Origin: Polaribacter sp.
Lineage (GTDB): Bacteria > Bacteroidota > Bacteroidia > Flavobacteriales > Flavobacteriaceae
Assembly: GCA_003537695.1 (NCBI GenBank)
Contig: DPRC01000058.1
Span: forward strand, 1-7,643
Reading direction: 5' to 3'
DNA length: 7,643 nt
The position numbers and the translations under genes were made by a program. Below the pieces are notes generated by a model, which ran no database searches, was not told where the DNA came from, and saw only the letters and a program-made list of their open reading frames with translations. Shown here one piece after another: positions 1-6,216 of this stretch (position 1 is its first letter; every line of letters begins with the position of its first letter).

Positions 1-75
1 TTCACGGCATGTTTACCCAGTACTTGGAATTAAGTCTTAGTGGTATTCATAGTTGAAAGTTACAGTTCAGTGTTA
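1..75. other. Window edge downstream of hemJ, no assignable gene
   Basis: This is the 75-base stretch past the hemJ stop. Two plus-strand frames are open from the left edge and close quickly. One reads SRHVYPVLGIKS then a stop near base 40, and the other reads HGMFTQYLELSLSGIHS then a stop near base 56. Either could be the tail of a gene converging on hemJ, but neither is long or distinctive enough to assign. No clear terminator hairpin for hemJ is visible here. Confidence 0.3.
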
Positions 76-666
76 CTATTCAGAAGGATCTTCATCATTT
101 TCTAAAACTTCTTTCTCTGCTTTTTCCCAACTATTTTTAGCGCGTATTCGTTTGTAAAGTTTAATTCCCAGCATCATTAAGATTCCAAAAAGAAGAATCC
201 CGACAACCCCCCAAATCCAATTAATAGCACTTTTGAGTGTTACTAAAAATACGATTGCAAAGAGAATTATTGTGGAAATTTCGTTAAAAATACGGAGTTG
301 AAAAGCCGAGTACTTGACAAGGTCTTGTTGTAGTTGTTTATAAATATACTGACAAAATCCATGGTAAAAATACAGTGCCAAAACAAAAGCAAGTTTTACT
401 AACATCCAAGGCTCTTCTAAGTAATAGGGGTTTTGATAGAGCATCCAAAAGCCAAAAACACTCACTAAAATTGCAGAGGGCCAGGTAATTATGTACCACA
501 GACGTTTGCTCATTAATTTAAACTGTGTTTGTAAAATTGATTTTGCAGGTTCTAATTTTGTTTCGGCTTCAGTTTGATAAATAAACAAGCGCGGAATATA
601 AAATAACCCAGCAAACCAAGTAACCACAAAAATAATGTGTAAAGCTTTAACGTATAAGAAATCCAT
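76..666 (-). CDS. hemJ: HemJ-type protoporphyrinogen IX oxidase (CopD-like membrane protein)
   Basis: This is a 196-residue integral membrane protein of the HemJ (UPF0093) family, which oxidises protoporphyrinogen IX to protoporphyrin IX, the penultimate step of heme synthesis, in the cytoplasmic membrane. Hydrophobic segments lie at about residues 5-27, 57-77, 88-106, 130-147 and 149-169. Family landmarks are KALHIIFVVTWFAGLFYIPR with His10 and Arg26, the WPSAILVSVFGFWML segment near 62-76, Lys91 and His102 in VKLAFVLALYFYH, and RIFNEISTIILFAIVFLV near 125-142. His10 matches the position reported to bind heme b in the cyanobacterial protein. The NEP-like motif common in the family reads NEIS here. 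The C-terminus is a charged tail (about 170-196) that makes it slightly longer than many relatives. It follows hemH at 52 bases on the same strand, so enzyme and product-using enzyme are probably co-transcribed. Family assignment is firm; activity is inferred from the family. Confidence 0.9.
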   Translation of the reverse strand: MDFLYVKALHIIFVVTWFAGLFYIPRLFIYQTEAETKLEPAKSILQTQFKLMSKRLWYIITWPSAILVSVFGFWMLYQNPYYLEEPWMLVKLAFVLALYFYHGFCQYIYKQLQQDLVKYSAFQLRIFNEISTIILFAIVFLVTLKSAINWIWGVVGILLFGILMMLGIKLYKRIRAKNSWEKAEKEVLENDEDPSE

Positions 667-680
667 AACAGTTTAGTAAT

Positions 681-693
681 CAATTATTAATTG
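681..693. repeat. Perfect 13-bp palindrome upstream of hemJ
   Basis: The sequence CAATTA-T-TAATTG is a perfect inverted repeat with six-base arms and a one-base centre, ending 15 bases from the hemJ start codon at 666. It could be a protein-binding site or part of the hemH-hemJ junction RNA. In AT-rich DNA a 6-1-6 palindrome can also arise by chance. Confidence 0.35.
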
Positions 694-697
694 AAAG

Positions 698-719
698 GTT
701 ATCTACTTATAAAGATAAC
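698..719 (-). promoter_or_regulatory. Hairpin at the hemH stop codon, possible processing or attenuation site
   Basis: GTTATCT (698-704) and AGATAAC (713-719) are perfect seven-base arms around an eight-base loop, abutting the hemH stop codon at 719-721. Read in the direction of hemH and hemJ, the hairpin is not followed by a run of U, so a strong intrinsic terminator is unlikely. A partial attenuator or RNA-stability element between the two genes is possible. The T-rich side lies on the plus-strand side, where no gene ends. Confidence 0.3.
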
Positions 720-1738
720 TATTTTTTATTTTTCCAGTCATTAAGCCAAGAAACCATTACGGCTACCCAATCATCATTATCATTCATACAAGGAATGTGT
801 TTGTAATCGGTACCTCCAGCTGCTAGGAAATCTTCTTTACCTTCCATGGCAATTTCTTCTAGGGTTTCTAAACAATCAGAAACAAAAGCGGGGGTAATTA
901 CGGCTACTTTTTTCTTGCCCATTTCCGGGAATTTCTCCAATTCAAAATCAGTATATGGTTTCAACCAAGGGTCTTTTAACAAACGAGACTGGAATGCATT
1001 ACTATGGTTTGATTCATCGAAACCTAAGTGTTTTGCAATTCCCTTGGTGGTCTCAAAACATTGGTGTCTGTAGCATGTATAGTGCGCAACAGAATTTCGT
1101 TCACAACAAGAACGATCTAGTTTACAATGACTTTTTGTAGGGTCAGATTTGCGAATATGGCGCTCTGGAATTCCGTGGTAGGAAAATAAAACATGGTCAT
1201 AATCAAAGTCTTCTAGATTCTTTGCAATATTATCGCTCATCGCTTTAATATAATCTGGTTTGTTATAAAATGGAGGCAGGGTGTCAAGCTTTACTTCAGG
1301 ATATTTTGCCGCTAAAATTTCTTCTGCCTGCACAACAACGGTCTCGTAAGAAGACATGGCATAATGAGGATATAGCGGGACCAACATAATTTCGGTAACC
1401 CCCTTGTCTGTTAATTCTTTGATCCCTTTTTCCATAGACATTGTTCCGTAGCGCATCGCAAGCGTTACAGGAATGTCCATTTTATTTCTTACTTTTTTTG
1501 CAAATCTTTCAGAAATTACTACTAATGGTGAACCTTCTTTCCACCAAATTTTCTTGTAGGCTTTTGCAGATTTTTTTGGTCGAATTTTTAAAATAATTCC
1601 TTTAATCAATATCCATCGTTTCCAGAATGGAATATCAATTACCCGCTCATCCATTAAAAATTCACCTAAATACCTTTTTACATCTTTTGTCTCCGTAGAA
1701 TCTGGAGATCCTAAATTGTTTAATAATATTCCTTTCAT
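719..1738 (-). CDS. hemH: Ferrochelatase
   Basis: This 339-residue enzyme inserts ferrous iron into protoporphyrin IX to give protoheme. The N-terminus GILLNNLGSPDS, the stretch YLGEFLMDERVIDIP (23-37) and RPKKSAKAYKKIWWKEGSPL (53-72) are hallmark class I ferrochelatase sequences. The catalytic FSYHGIP motif is at 185-191 with His188. TPAFVSDCLETLEEI at 282-296 carries the conserved acidic residues of the metal site. A cysteine-rich insert follows the catalytic motif, with Cys205, 211, 212, 222 and 227 in the contexts SHC, SCC and CYRHQC. It could hold an iron-sulfur cluster of the kind known in several ferrochelatases, but this is inference. Length is normal for the family. It is 15 bases downstream of the methyltransferase and 52 bases upstream of hemJ on the same strand, which fits a shared transcript for the last two heme steps. 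Confidence 0.97.
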   Translation of the reverse strand: MKGILLNNLGSPDSTETKDVKRYLGEFLMDERVIDIPFWKRWILIKGIILKIRPKKSAKAYKKIWWKEGSPLVVISERFAKKVRNKMDIPVTLAMRYGTMSMEKGIKELTDKGVTEIMLVPLYPHYAMSSYETVVVQAEEILAAKYPEVKLDTLPPFYNKPDYIKAMSDNIAKNLEDFDYDHVLFSYHGIPERHIRKSDPTKSHCKLDRSCCERNSVAHYTCYRHQCFETTKGIAKHLGFDESNHSNAFQSRLLKDPWLKPYTDFELEKFPEMGKKKVAVITPAFVSDCLETLEEIAMEGKEDFLAAGGTDYKHIPCMNDNDDWVAVMVSWLNDWKNKK

Positions 1739-1753
1739 TATCTCTCGTTCTTA

Positions 1754-2254
1754 TTATTTTAATTGATTTGTTAGGGCATACAAAGTAATTGCCAAGCTAT
1801 GTATTACATTCATAGAGGAGTTTTTTCCAAACATTGGGATAGCGATGGTCTCATCTGCACTATTTATATTTTCAATCCCGTTTCTTTCGCTCCCCAAAAG
1901 CAATACAATCTTCTGATTTTTTTCTATATAAAAATCTTGAAGAGCTATGCTTTTATCAGTGATTTCTATGCCTATAATTTTATTTTTTTCTGCTCTAAGT
2001 TGTTTTATCAGTTCTTTGAAATTGGAATAGGTTGCGTGTTCCACTTGGTCGACCGTATTTCTCGCTGTTTTTTTTACAATTCTATTTTCTGTTGTAGGGG
2101 AGTTTTCATGAAAATAGACTTTAGAAACACCAAAACTTTCTGAAATGCGGAAACACATGCCAATATTTTCTGGAGTTCTAATCGCATCACAAACAATGGT
2201 TATTGGAAATTGTTTTTGATCGTTTTTGATGTCGTTATGTGCTAATTGTTCCAA
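1754..2254 (-). CDS. SpoU/TrmH-family RNA 2'-O-methyltransferase
   Basis: This is a short (166-residue) SPOUT-fold methyltransferase that would transfer a methyl group from S-adenosylmethionine to a ribose 2'-hydroxyl of tRNA or rRNA. The three family motifs are present: motif 1 is RTPENIGMCFR at 26-36, with Asn30 and the catalytic-type Arg36; motif 2 is LLLGSERNGI at 118-127, with Glu123; motif 3 is IPMFGKNSSMNVIHSLAITLY at 139-159, with Ser147 and Asn149. Motif 3 has NVIHSLAI where many members have NVSVAAAI. It has only the catalytic domain, with no long N-terminal RNA-binding extension, so its size is closer to TrmL or TrmH than to RlmB. The RNA target cannot be told from sequence, so no symbol is given. 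It sits between the AraC-type regulator (24-base gap) and hemH (15-base gap), so it is probably transcribed with heme genes. No direct role in heme synthesis is implied. Confidence 0.9.
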   Translation of the reverse strand: MEQLAHNDIKNDQKQFPITIVCDAIRTPENIGMCFRISESFGVSKVYFHENSPTTENRIVKKTARNTVDQVEHATYSNFKELIKQLRAEKNKIIGIEITDKSIALQDFYIEKNQKIVLLLGSERNGIENINSADETIAIPMFGKNSSMNVIHSLAITLYALTNQLK

Positions 2255-2278
2255 AGTCTTCTTTCTTATAATAGGGTA

Positions 2279-3163
2279 CTATTTATTGAGGCTTACTACA
2301 TATTTTTTTGGAGTTGTTCCAAATTTCTTCTTAAATGCGGCAATAAAATGGCTGGCCGTGCTGTATCCAACTTGCAATCCAACCTCATTTACATTGTATT
2401 GATTGCTTTCTAATAGTTTGCGCGCTTGTTCCATTTTATAATCGAAGAGAAAGCTATACACGGTGTCCCCATAAATTTGTTTAAAACCTTCTTTTAATTT
2501 CTTTAAGCTCAAACCAATTTCAGTTGCTAGTTCTTGTAAGCTCGGTGGCTCTGACATTCTTGAAATTATAATGTCCTTCGCTTTTCTAATTTTTAATACA
2601 TTTTGCTCATCTACTAAAAAAGGACAGTACTCACTATCTGTGTTTTCTTCTTTTTGAAAATGCAGACTTAAAAGCTCGTAAATTTTTCCTTTTACGTACA
2701 GCTCTCTAATAGAGCTATTGATGTTAGAATTTATGATTTGATGCAATACAATAGATACTGTGGGTTTTATTTCTGTGTCATCGTAAAATTTCCGATTGCT
2801 ATTTTCATCACTTAAAAAAGGAATATAACCAGATTCTTTAGAGAATAAAGAGTGAAATTTTTCAATTGAGATCAATAAAGAGACCAGCGTGGTTTTCGGT
2901 TGAATTTCTAAATTGATTGGCAGTGTTCTTTGAGGATTGTATAATAAAATAGACCTGTTGTCCAAAACATCAAAAGAATAATCACCGGTATTGAAGAGAA
3001 ACTTAGAGTTTCCACGCAGGCAAAAATGCATCTGTAAAAAAGTACTATCAATCGCTCTTTCAAAACTTTGTACAATATTGCTTTCATTCTGAAAATGAAG
3101 CACATAAAAGCCTTTTTCCAAAGTAATTTCGTCTAAGGTACTTTCTCCGACATTTTTAAACAT
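2279..3163 (-). CDS. AraC-family transcriptional regulator, PchR-like
   Basis: This is a 294-residue DNA-binding protein. The C-terminal part (about 187-292) is an AraC/XylS double helix-turn-helix. The first HTH lies around 207-228 (SLQELATEIGLSLKKLKEGF) and the second around 257-279 (VNEVGLQVGYSTASHFIAAF), followed by the FGTTPKKY signature. KKLKEGFKQIYGDTVYSFLF resembles the PchR/YbtA subgroup, whose known members respond to siderophore or iron status. The N-terminal 180 residues form a putative sensing domain with the stretch LQMHFCLRGNSKFLFN near 43-58, reminiscent of PchR. The ligand is unknown; heme, a porphyrin or an iron chelate are guesses from context. It is divergent from hemA across 206 bases and leads the methyltransferase-hemH-hemJ arm, so it is well placed to control both arms and itself. 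Whether it activates or represses cannot be read from sequence. Confidence 0.92.
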   Translation of the reverse strand: MFKNVGESTLDEITLEKGFYVLHFQNESNIVQSFERAIDSTFLQMHFCLRGNSKFLFNTGDYSFDVLDNRSILLYNPQRTLPINLEIQPKTTLVSLLISIEKFHSLFSKESGYIPFLSDENSNRKFYDDTEIKPTVSIVLHQIINSNINSSIRELYVKGKIYELLSLHFQKEENTDSEYCPFLVDEQNVLKIRKAKDIIISRMSEPPSLQELATEIGLSLKKLKEGFKQIYGDTVYSFLFDYKMEQARKLLESNQYNVNEVGLQVGYSTASHFIAAFKKKFGTTPKKYVVSLNK

Positions 3164-3194
3164 AAGTATCTTAATTTTTGAACTTGTTTCTATT

Positions 3195-3207
3195 TAGAAT
3201 CATTCTA
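3195..3207. promoter_or_regulatory. Perfect 13-bp palindrome, Fur/PerR-box-like candidate operator
   Basis: TAGAAT-C-ATTCTA is a perfect 6-1-6 inverted repeat, 31 bases upstream of the regulator's start codon and about 160 bases upstream of hemA. Extended to 7-1-7 it reads TTAGAAT-C-ATTCTAC, which matches the Bacillus PerR box TTATAATNATTATAA at 11 of 14 defined positions and the Fur 7-1-7 box less well. That resemblance is suggestive only, since Bacteroidota boxes may differ. Confidence 0.4.
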
Positions 3208-3239
3208 CATAAAAGCGATCTAAAGCCCTACGCACAATA

Positions 3240-3271
3240 CAAAAATAAGGGTTTTCAAGTCTTTTATCAAA
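3240..3271 (-). promoter_or_regulatory. Candidate promoter for the regulator-hemH-hemJ arm
   Basis: On the minus strand TTTG (3271-3268), a 20-base spacer, then TATTTTTG (3247-3240) fits the Bacteroidota promoter pattern TTTG ... TAnnTTTG. Transcription would start around 3230-3235, leaving a leader of roughly 70 bases before the regulator ATG at 3163. The 13-bp palindrome would lie inside that leader. The match is by eye in AT-rich DNA. Confidence 0.45.
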
Positions 3272-3282
3272 AAAAAATAAGG
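3241..3282. repeat. 10-bp direct repeat pair, candidate AraC-type binding sites
   Basis: AAAAATAAGG occurs at 3241-3250 and again at 3273-3282, with starts 32 bases apart, close to three helical turns. AraC-family proteins usually bind direct repeats on one helix face. The first copy overlaps the minus-strand -7 candidate, and the second touches the -33 candidate. The A-rich composition makes chance occurrence a real alternative. Confidence 0.35.
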
Positions 3283-3342
3283 AAAAAACACAGAACGTTA
3301 TTAAAAGTTCCTCAAGCGACATTTTTATCTTCTTTAAGTTTT

Positions 3343-3350
3343 TACTTTTG
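3343..3350 (+). promoter_or_regulatory. hemA: Candidate -7 promoter element for hemA
   Basis: TACTTTTG matches the Bacteroidota -7 consensus TAnnTTTG exactly and lies 19 bases before the hemA ATG at 3370. A start near 3356 would give a leader of only about 14 bases. No good -33 TTTG is visible at the expected distance, so activation by a bound regulator would be plausible. If real, it rules out starts upstream of 3350 for hemA. Confidence 0.5.
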
Positions 3351-3369
3351 CAGTATCGTTGAAAGATTT

Positions 3370-4605
3370 ATGAAGCAAATAGGACAAGAACATTTTTACA
3401 ATATTGGCGTAAGTTACAAAAAAGCAGATGCAGAAATGCGTGGAAAATTTTCTGTATCCAAGAAAAATCAAACGGCACTTCTCAGTGCTGCTAAAGAAAA
3501 AGGAGTCACTTCTATTTTTATAATTTCTACTTGCAACAGAACCGAAATCTTTGGTTTTGCATCTAGACCTTGTTTGTTAATAGAGTTGTTGTGTGCGTTT
3601 TCTGAGGGCAACGCAGCTGAATTCAATACGATTTGTAATATTCACAAGGACCAAGACGCAATAAGTCATTTATTTAGGATTGGTACGGGTTTAGAAAGTC
3701 AGATTTTAGGAGATTACGAAATTGTAGGGCAGCTCAGACATTCCTTAAAATTATCAAAAAAGCTAAAGACAACAAATGCGTATATTGAGCGCTTAGTGAA
3801 CAGTGTTTTACAGGCAAGTAAACGCGTGAAAAACGAAACGAAACTGAGTTCGGGGACCACATCAGTTTCCTATGCAGCCGTGCAATATATTATTGAAAAT
3901 TTACCAGACTATAATTCTAAAAATATTTTAGTTTTTGGTTTGGGGAAAATGGGAAAACATACGTGTAAGAATTTAGCAGAATACACACGGAACAAACAAG
4001 TTTGTTTGGTCAATAGAACAGAAGAAAAGGCGATTCAATTTGTAAAAGAGCATGCTTCCATTCGCAAGTCAACAATAGAGAACTTAAATTCGGAAGTTGC
4101 AAACGCAGATGTGTTGATCGTTTCGACAGGTGCAGACAAACCAACAATTACAAAAGCGCATCTTTCACAGCAAAAGAAAATCTTAATTTTAGACCTTTCG
4201 ATGCCAGAGAATGTGGCAAAAGAAGTAACAGATTATGCAGGTGTGTCGCTAGTGAATGTAGATGAACTTTCTAAGATTACGGATAAAACGTTAGCAGTTC
4301 GAGAACAAGAAATTCCTTTTGCAGAGGCGATTATCGAAACGCACAAAACAGAGTTTAATGAATGGTTAAATATTCGAAGGTTTACACCTGCTATTGCTGC
4401 TTTAAAAGAGTCTTTAGAGAGTATTAAAAAGGATGAAATTAATTTTCAAAAAAAGAAAATTATAAACTTTGATGAGAGTCAAGCAGAGATATTAACAACA
4501 CGATTCATTCAAAAAATTACCACACAGTTTGTGAAGCATTTAAAAGATGAAGAAACTTCCGTATCAGAAAGTATAGAGGTTATTCAGAAAGTGTTTCAAT
4601 CATAA
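3370..4605 (+). CDS. hemA: Glutamyl-tRNA reductase
   Basis: This enzyme reduces glutamyl-tRNA(Glu) with NADPH to glutamate-1-semialdehyde, the first committed and usually rate-limiting step of C5 heme synthesis. From the start at 3370 it has 411 residues, normal for the family. The N-terminal catalytic domain has YNIGVSYKKADAEMRGKF (10-27) and the STCNRTEI motif at 53-60 with the thioester nucleophile Cys55. GLESQILGDYEIVGQL follows at 107-122. The NADPH domain has VFGLGKMG at 188-195, and the C-terminal helical dimerisation domain starts near 335 (RRFTPAIAALKE). The frame stays open to an ATG at 3178, but the extra 64 residues are basic and unlike HemA, and a -7 promoter motif falls between the two starts, so I choose 3370. 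It is followed by hemCD after 10 bases and is divergent from the AraC-type regulator. Confidence 0.96.
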   Translation: MKQIGQEHFYNIGVSYKKADAEMRGKFSVSKKNQTALLSAAKEKGVTSIFIISTCNRTEIFGFASRPCLLIELLCAFSEGNAAEFNTICNIHKDQDAISHLFRIGTGLESQILGDYEIVGQLRHSLKLSKKLKTTNAYIERLVNSVLQASKRVKNETKLSSGTTSVSYAAVQYIIENLPDYNSKNILVFGLGKMGKHTCKNLAEYTRNKQVCLVNRTEEKAIQFVKEHASIRKSTIENLNSEVANADVLIVSTGADKPTITKAHLSQQKKILILDLSMPENVAKEVTDYAGVSLVNVDELSKITDKTLAVREQEIPFAEAIIETHKTEFNEWLNIRRFTPAIAALKESLESIKKDEINFQKKKIINFDESQAEILTTRFIQKITTQFVKHLKDEETSVSESIEVIQKVFQS

Positions 4606-4615
4606 TTATAATTCC

Positions 4616-6211
4616 ATGCAAAAAATAATAAGAATAGGTACTCGTGATAGCCAATTGGCGCTTTGGCAGGCAGATAAGGTACGCAAAGAATTAGCAGAAT
4701 TAGGTTATGAATCGGTGTTGGTTCCCATAAAATCTACCGGAGATATCAATCTTGATACGCCGCTGTATGAAATGGGTATTACAGGAATTTTTACGAAGAA
4801 CTTAGACCTTGCACTGCTGGAAGGAAAAATTGATATAGCTGTGCATTCTTTAAAAGATGTACCAACGGCTTTGCCGGAAGGAATTGTGCAGGCTGCTGTT
4901 TTGAAGCGAGGGAATTACAATGATATCTTAGTTTTAAAAGGTACTGAGGAATTCTTCGGTGAGAAGCAAGGGTTGATCGCTACAGGTAGTTTGCGAAGAA
5001 AAGCAATGTGGCTAAATAGGTACCCAACACATAAAGTAGCACCATTAAGAGGGAACGTACAAACTCGTTTAGAGAAATTAGAGACTAGTGAAACCTGGAA
5101 CGGTGCAGTTTTTGCTGCAGCAGGATTAGAAAGACTTGGAATTAGCCCTGAAGATACTGTAGACCTGCCATGGATGATTCCAGCGCCGGCGCAAGGAGCA
5201 ATCATGATTGCCGCTTTAGAAAAAGATGATTTTTCTTTGGATGCTTGTGAGCAAATAAATCACCATGAAACAAAAGTTTGTGTTGAGGTAGAGCGGGAAT
5301 TTTTGCGTTTATTAGAAGGTGGGTGTACTGCTCCAATTGGAGCATTGGCTTATGTGGATGCAAGAACTGATGAAGTGAATTTTAAAGCTGTTTTATTAAA
5401 AAAAGATGGTTCTAAAAAAATTAGAGTTGCCAAAACTGCAAAACTAGGAAGCCACAAGTTTCTGGCAAAAGATTGCGCAGATTACGTGATCAATAGAGGT
5501 GGTAAAGAAATGATGGCAGCAGATGAGGCTGCTGAAAATAACACAAGAGTGGCTGCTGTATATTCCACGAAAAAATTATCAGAACTTCAGAAAGAGACGC
5601 TATCTTCTGCAATTGGCATCGAGGACAGTGATTTCATAAAAATGCGTTTTAATAGAATTCCTTCAAAAGTAATGAAGCACGTTCACGAAAATGTAGTGAT
5701 CACAAGTCAGAATGGCGCAGAAGCAATCTTAAACTCTTTTACAAAAGAAGAAATTAAGTTTAAGAATATTTTCTGTGTGGGTAGAAGAACGAAAAAATTA
5801 ATTGAAAGCAGAATTGGAAAAGTTACGTTTGCAGCTAAGAATGCATTGGCCTTAGCAGAGTACATTTCAAAAGAAACTGCTATTAAGCAGGTTTCTTATT
5901 TTTGCAGTGACGTAAGACTGGATGTCTTACCTACATATTTGCAAGCGCATGAAATTTCTGTTCATGAAGTAGAAGTTTACAAAACAATGTTAAATCCAAT
6001 TAAAATTGCCGCTGCAGTTTCTGGAGTTTTGTTTTATAGTCCTTCAGGAATCGAAAGTTATTTGCAAGAAAATTCAACAGACAAAGTTGCTTTTTGTATT
6101 GGAGAAACTACTGCTATGGCAGCAAGGAAACATTTCGATAAAGTTGAAGTTGCAAGCATGCCGGATGTAGCGCGTGTTTTAGAATTGGTAAATACATACT
6201 ATTCAAAATAG
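4616..6211 (+). CDS. hemCD: Fused hydroxymethylbilane synthase / uroporphyrinogen-III synthase
   Basis: This 531-residue protein joins two consecutive pathway enzymes. Residues about 1-303 are HemC, which polymerises four porphobilinogens to hydroxymethylbilane. It has IRIGTRDSQLALWQA at 5-19, HSLKDVP at 77-83 with catalytic Asp81, GSLRRKAM at 124-131, LRGNVQTRL at 144-152 and LEGGCTAPIGA at 233-243, with Cys237 as the dipyrromethane cofactor attachment. Residues about 310-531 are HemD, which cyclises the unstable product to uroporphyrinogen III. Its landmarks are VITSQNGAEAIL (361-372), CVGRRTKKLI (387-396), FYSPSGIESYL (473-483) and CIGETTAMAA (494-503). HemD is poorly conserved in general, so the second half rests on these motifs, length and position. 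The linker (about 300-310) is short and no stop interrupts it. It starts 10 bases after hemA, implying one transcript. HemC alone usually has about 300-310 residues. Confidence 0.93.
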   Translation: MQKIIRIGTRDSQLALWQADKVRKELAELGYESVLVPIKSTGDINLDTPLYEMGITGIFTKNLDLALLEGKIDIAVHSLKDVPTALPEGIVQAAVLKRGNYNDILVLKGTEEFFGEKQGLIATGSLRRKAMWLNRYPTHKVAPLRGNVQTRLEKLETSETWNGAVFAAAGLERLGISPEDTVDLPWMIPAPAQGAIMIAALEKDDFSLDACEQINHHETKVCVEVEREFLRLLEGGCTAPIGALAYVDARTDEVNFKAVLLKKDGSKKIRVAKTAKLGSHKFLAKDCADYVINRGGKEMMAADEAAENNTRVAAVYSTKKLSELQKETLSSAIGIEDSDFIKMRFNRIPSKVMKHVHENVVITSQNGAEAILNSFTKEEIKFKNIFCVGRRTKKLIESRIGKVTFAAKNALALAEYISKETAIKQVSYFCSDVRLDVLPTYLQAHEISVHEVEVYKTMLNPIKIAAAVSGVLFYSPSGIESYLQENSTDKVAFCIGETTAMAARKHFDKVEVASMPDVARVLELVNTYYSK

Positions 6212-6216
6212 AGAAT

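Larger units (their letters stand above)
3164..3369. promoter_or_regulatory. Divergent control region between the regulator gene and hemA
   Basis: This 206-base noncoding region separates the two arms of the heme locus. It holds a minus-strand promoter candidate (3240-3271), a plus-strand promoter candidate just before hemA (3343-3350), a perfect 13-bp palindrome (3195-3207) and a repeated AAAAATAAGG (3241-3250 and 3273-3282). A plus-strand frame is open through most of it from an ATG at 3178 in phase with hemA. Its 64 residues do not resemble any glutamyl-tRNA reductase, so I treat it as noncoding. Confidence 0.7.

Noticed and set aside
698..735. Plus-strand intrinsic terminator: hairpin followed by a T-rich run
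   Set aside because: No plus-strand gene ends nearby, and the T-run is the complement of the lysine-rich hemH C-terminus.
846..1140. Two overlapping plus-strand open frames of 75 and 61 codons
   Set aside because: They lie opposite hemH, which has full family motifs in this interval, and the translations show no domain.
1799..2143. Plus-strand open frame of 114 codons rich in Phe, Tyr and Ile
   Set aside because: It is antisense to the methyltransferase motifs 1-3; its aromatic-rich composition is what the complement of an AT-rich gene gives.
2908..3105. Minus-strand open frame of 65 codons inside the regulator gene
   Set aside because: Alternative frame of the AraC-type N-terminal domain, with no start signal or recognisable domain.
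4915..5205. Minus-strand open frame of 96 codons
   Set aside because: Antisense to the HemC domain, whose catalytic motifs are intact on the plus strand.
4616..6211. HemC-HemD fusion as a sequencing or assembly artefact
   Set aside because: Both halves carry their motifs in the same frame over 531 residues with a smooth linker; a chance error removing a stop would not normally leave so clean a join, though resequencing would settle it.
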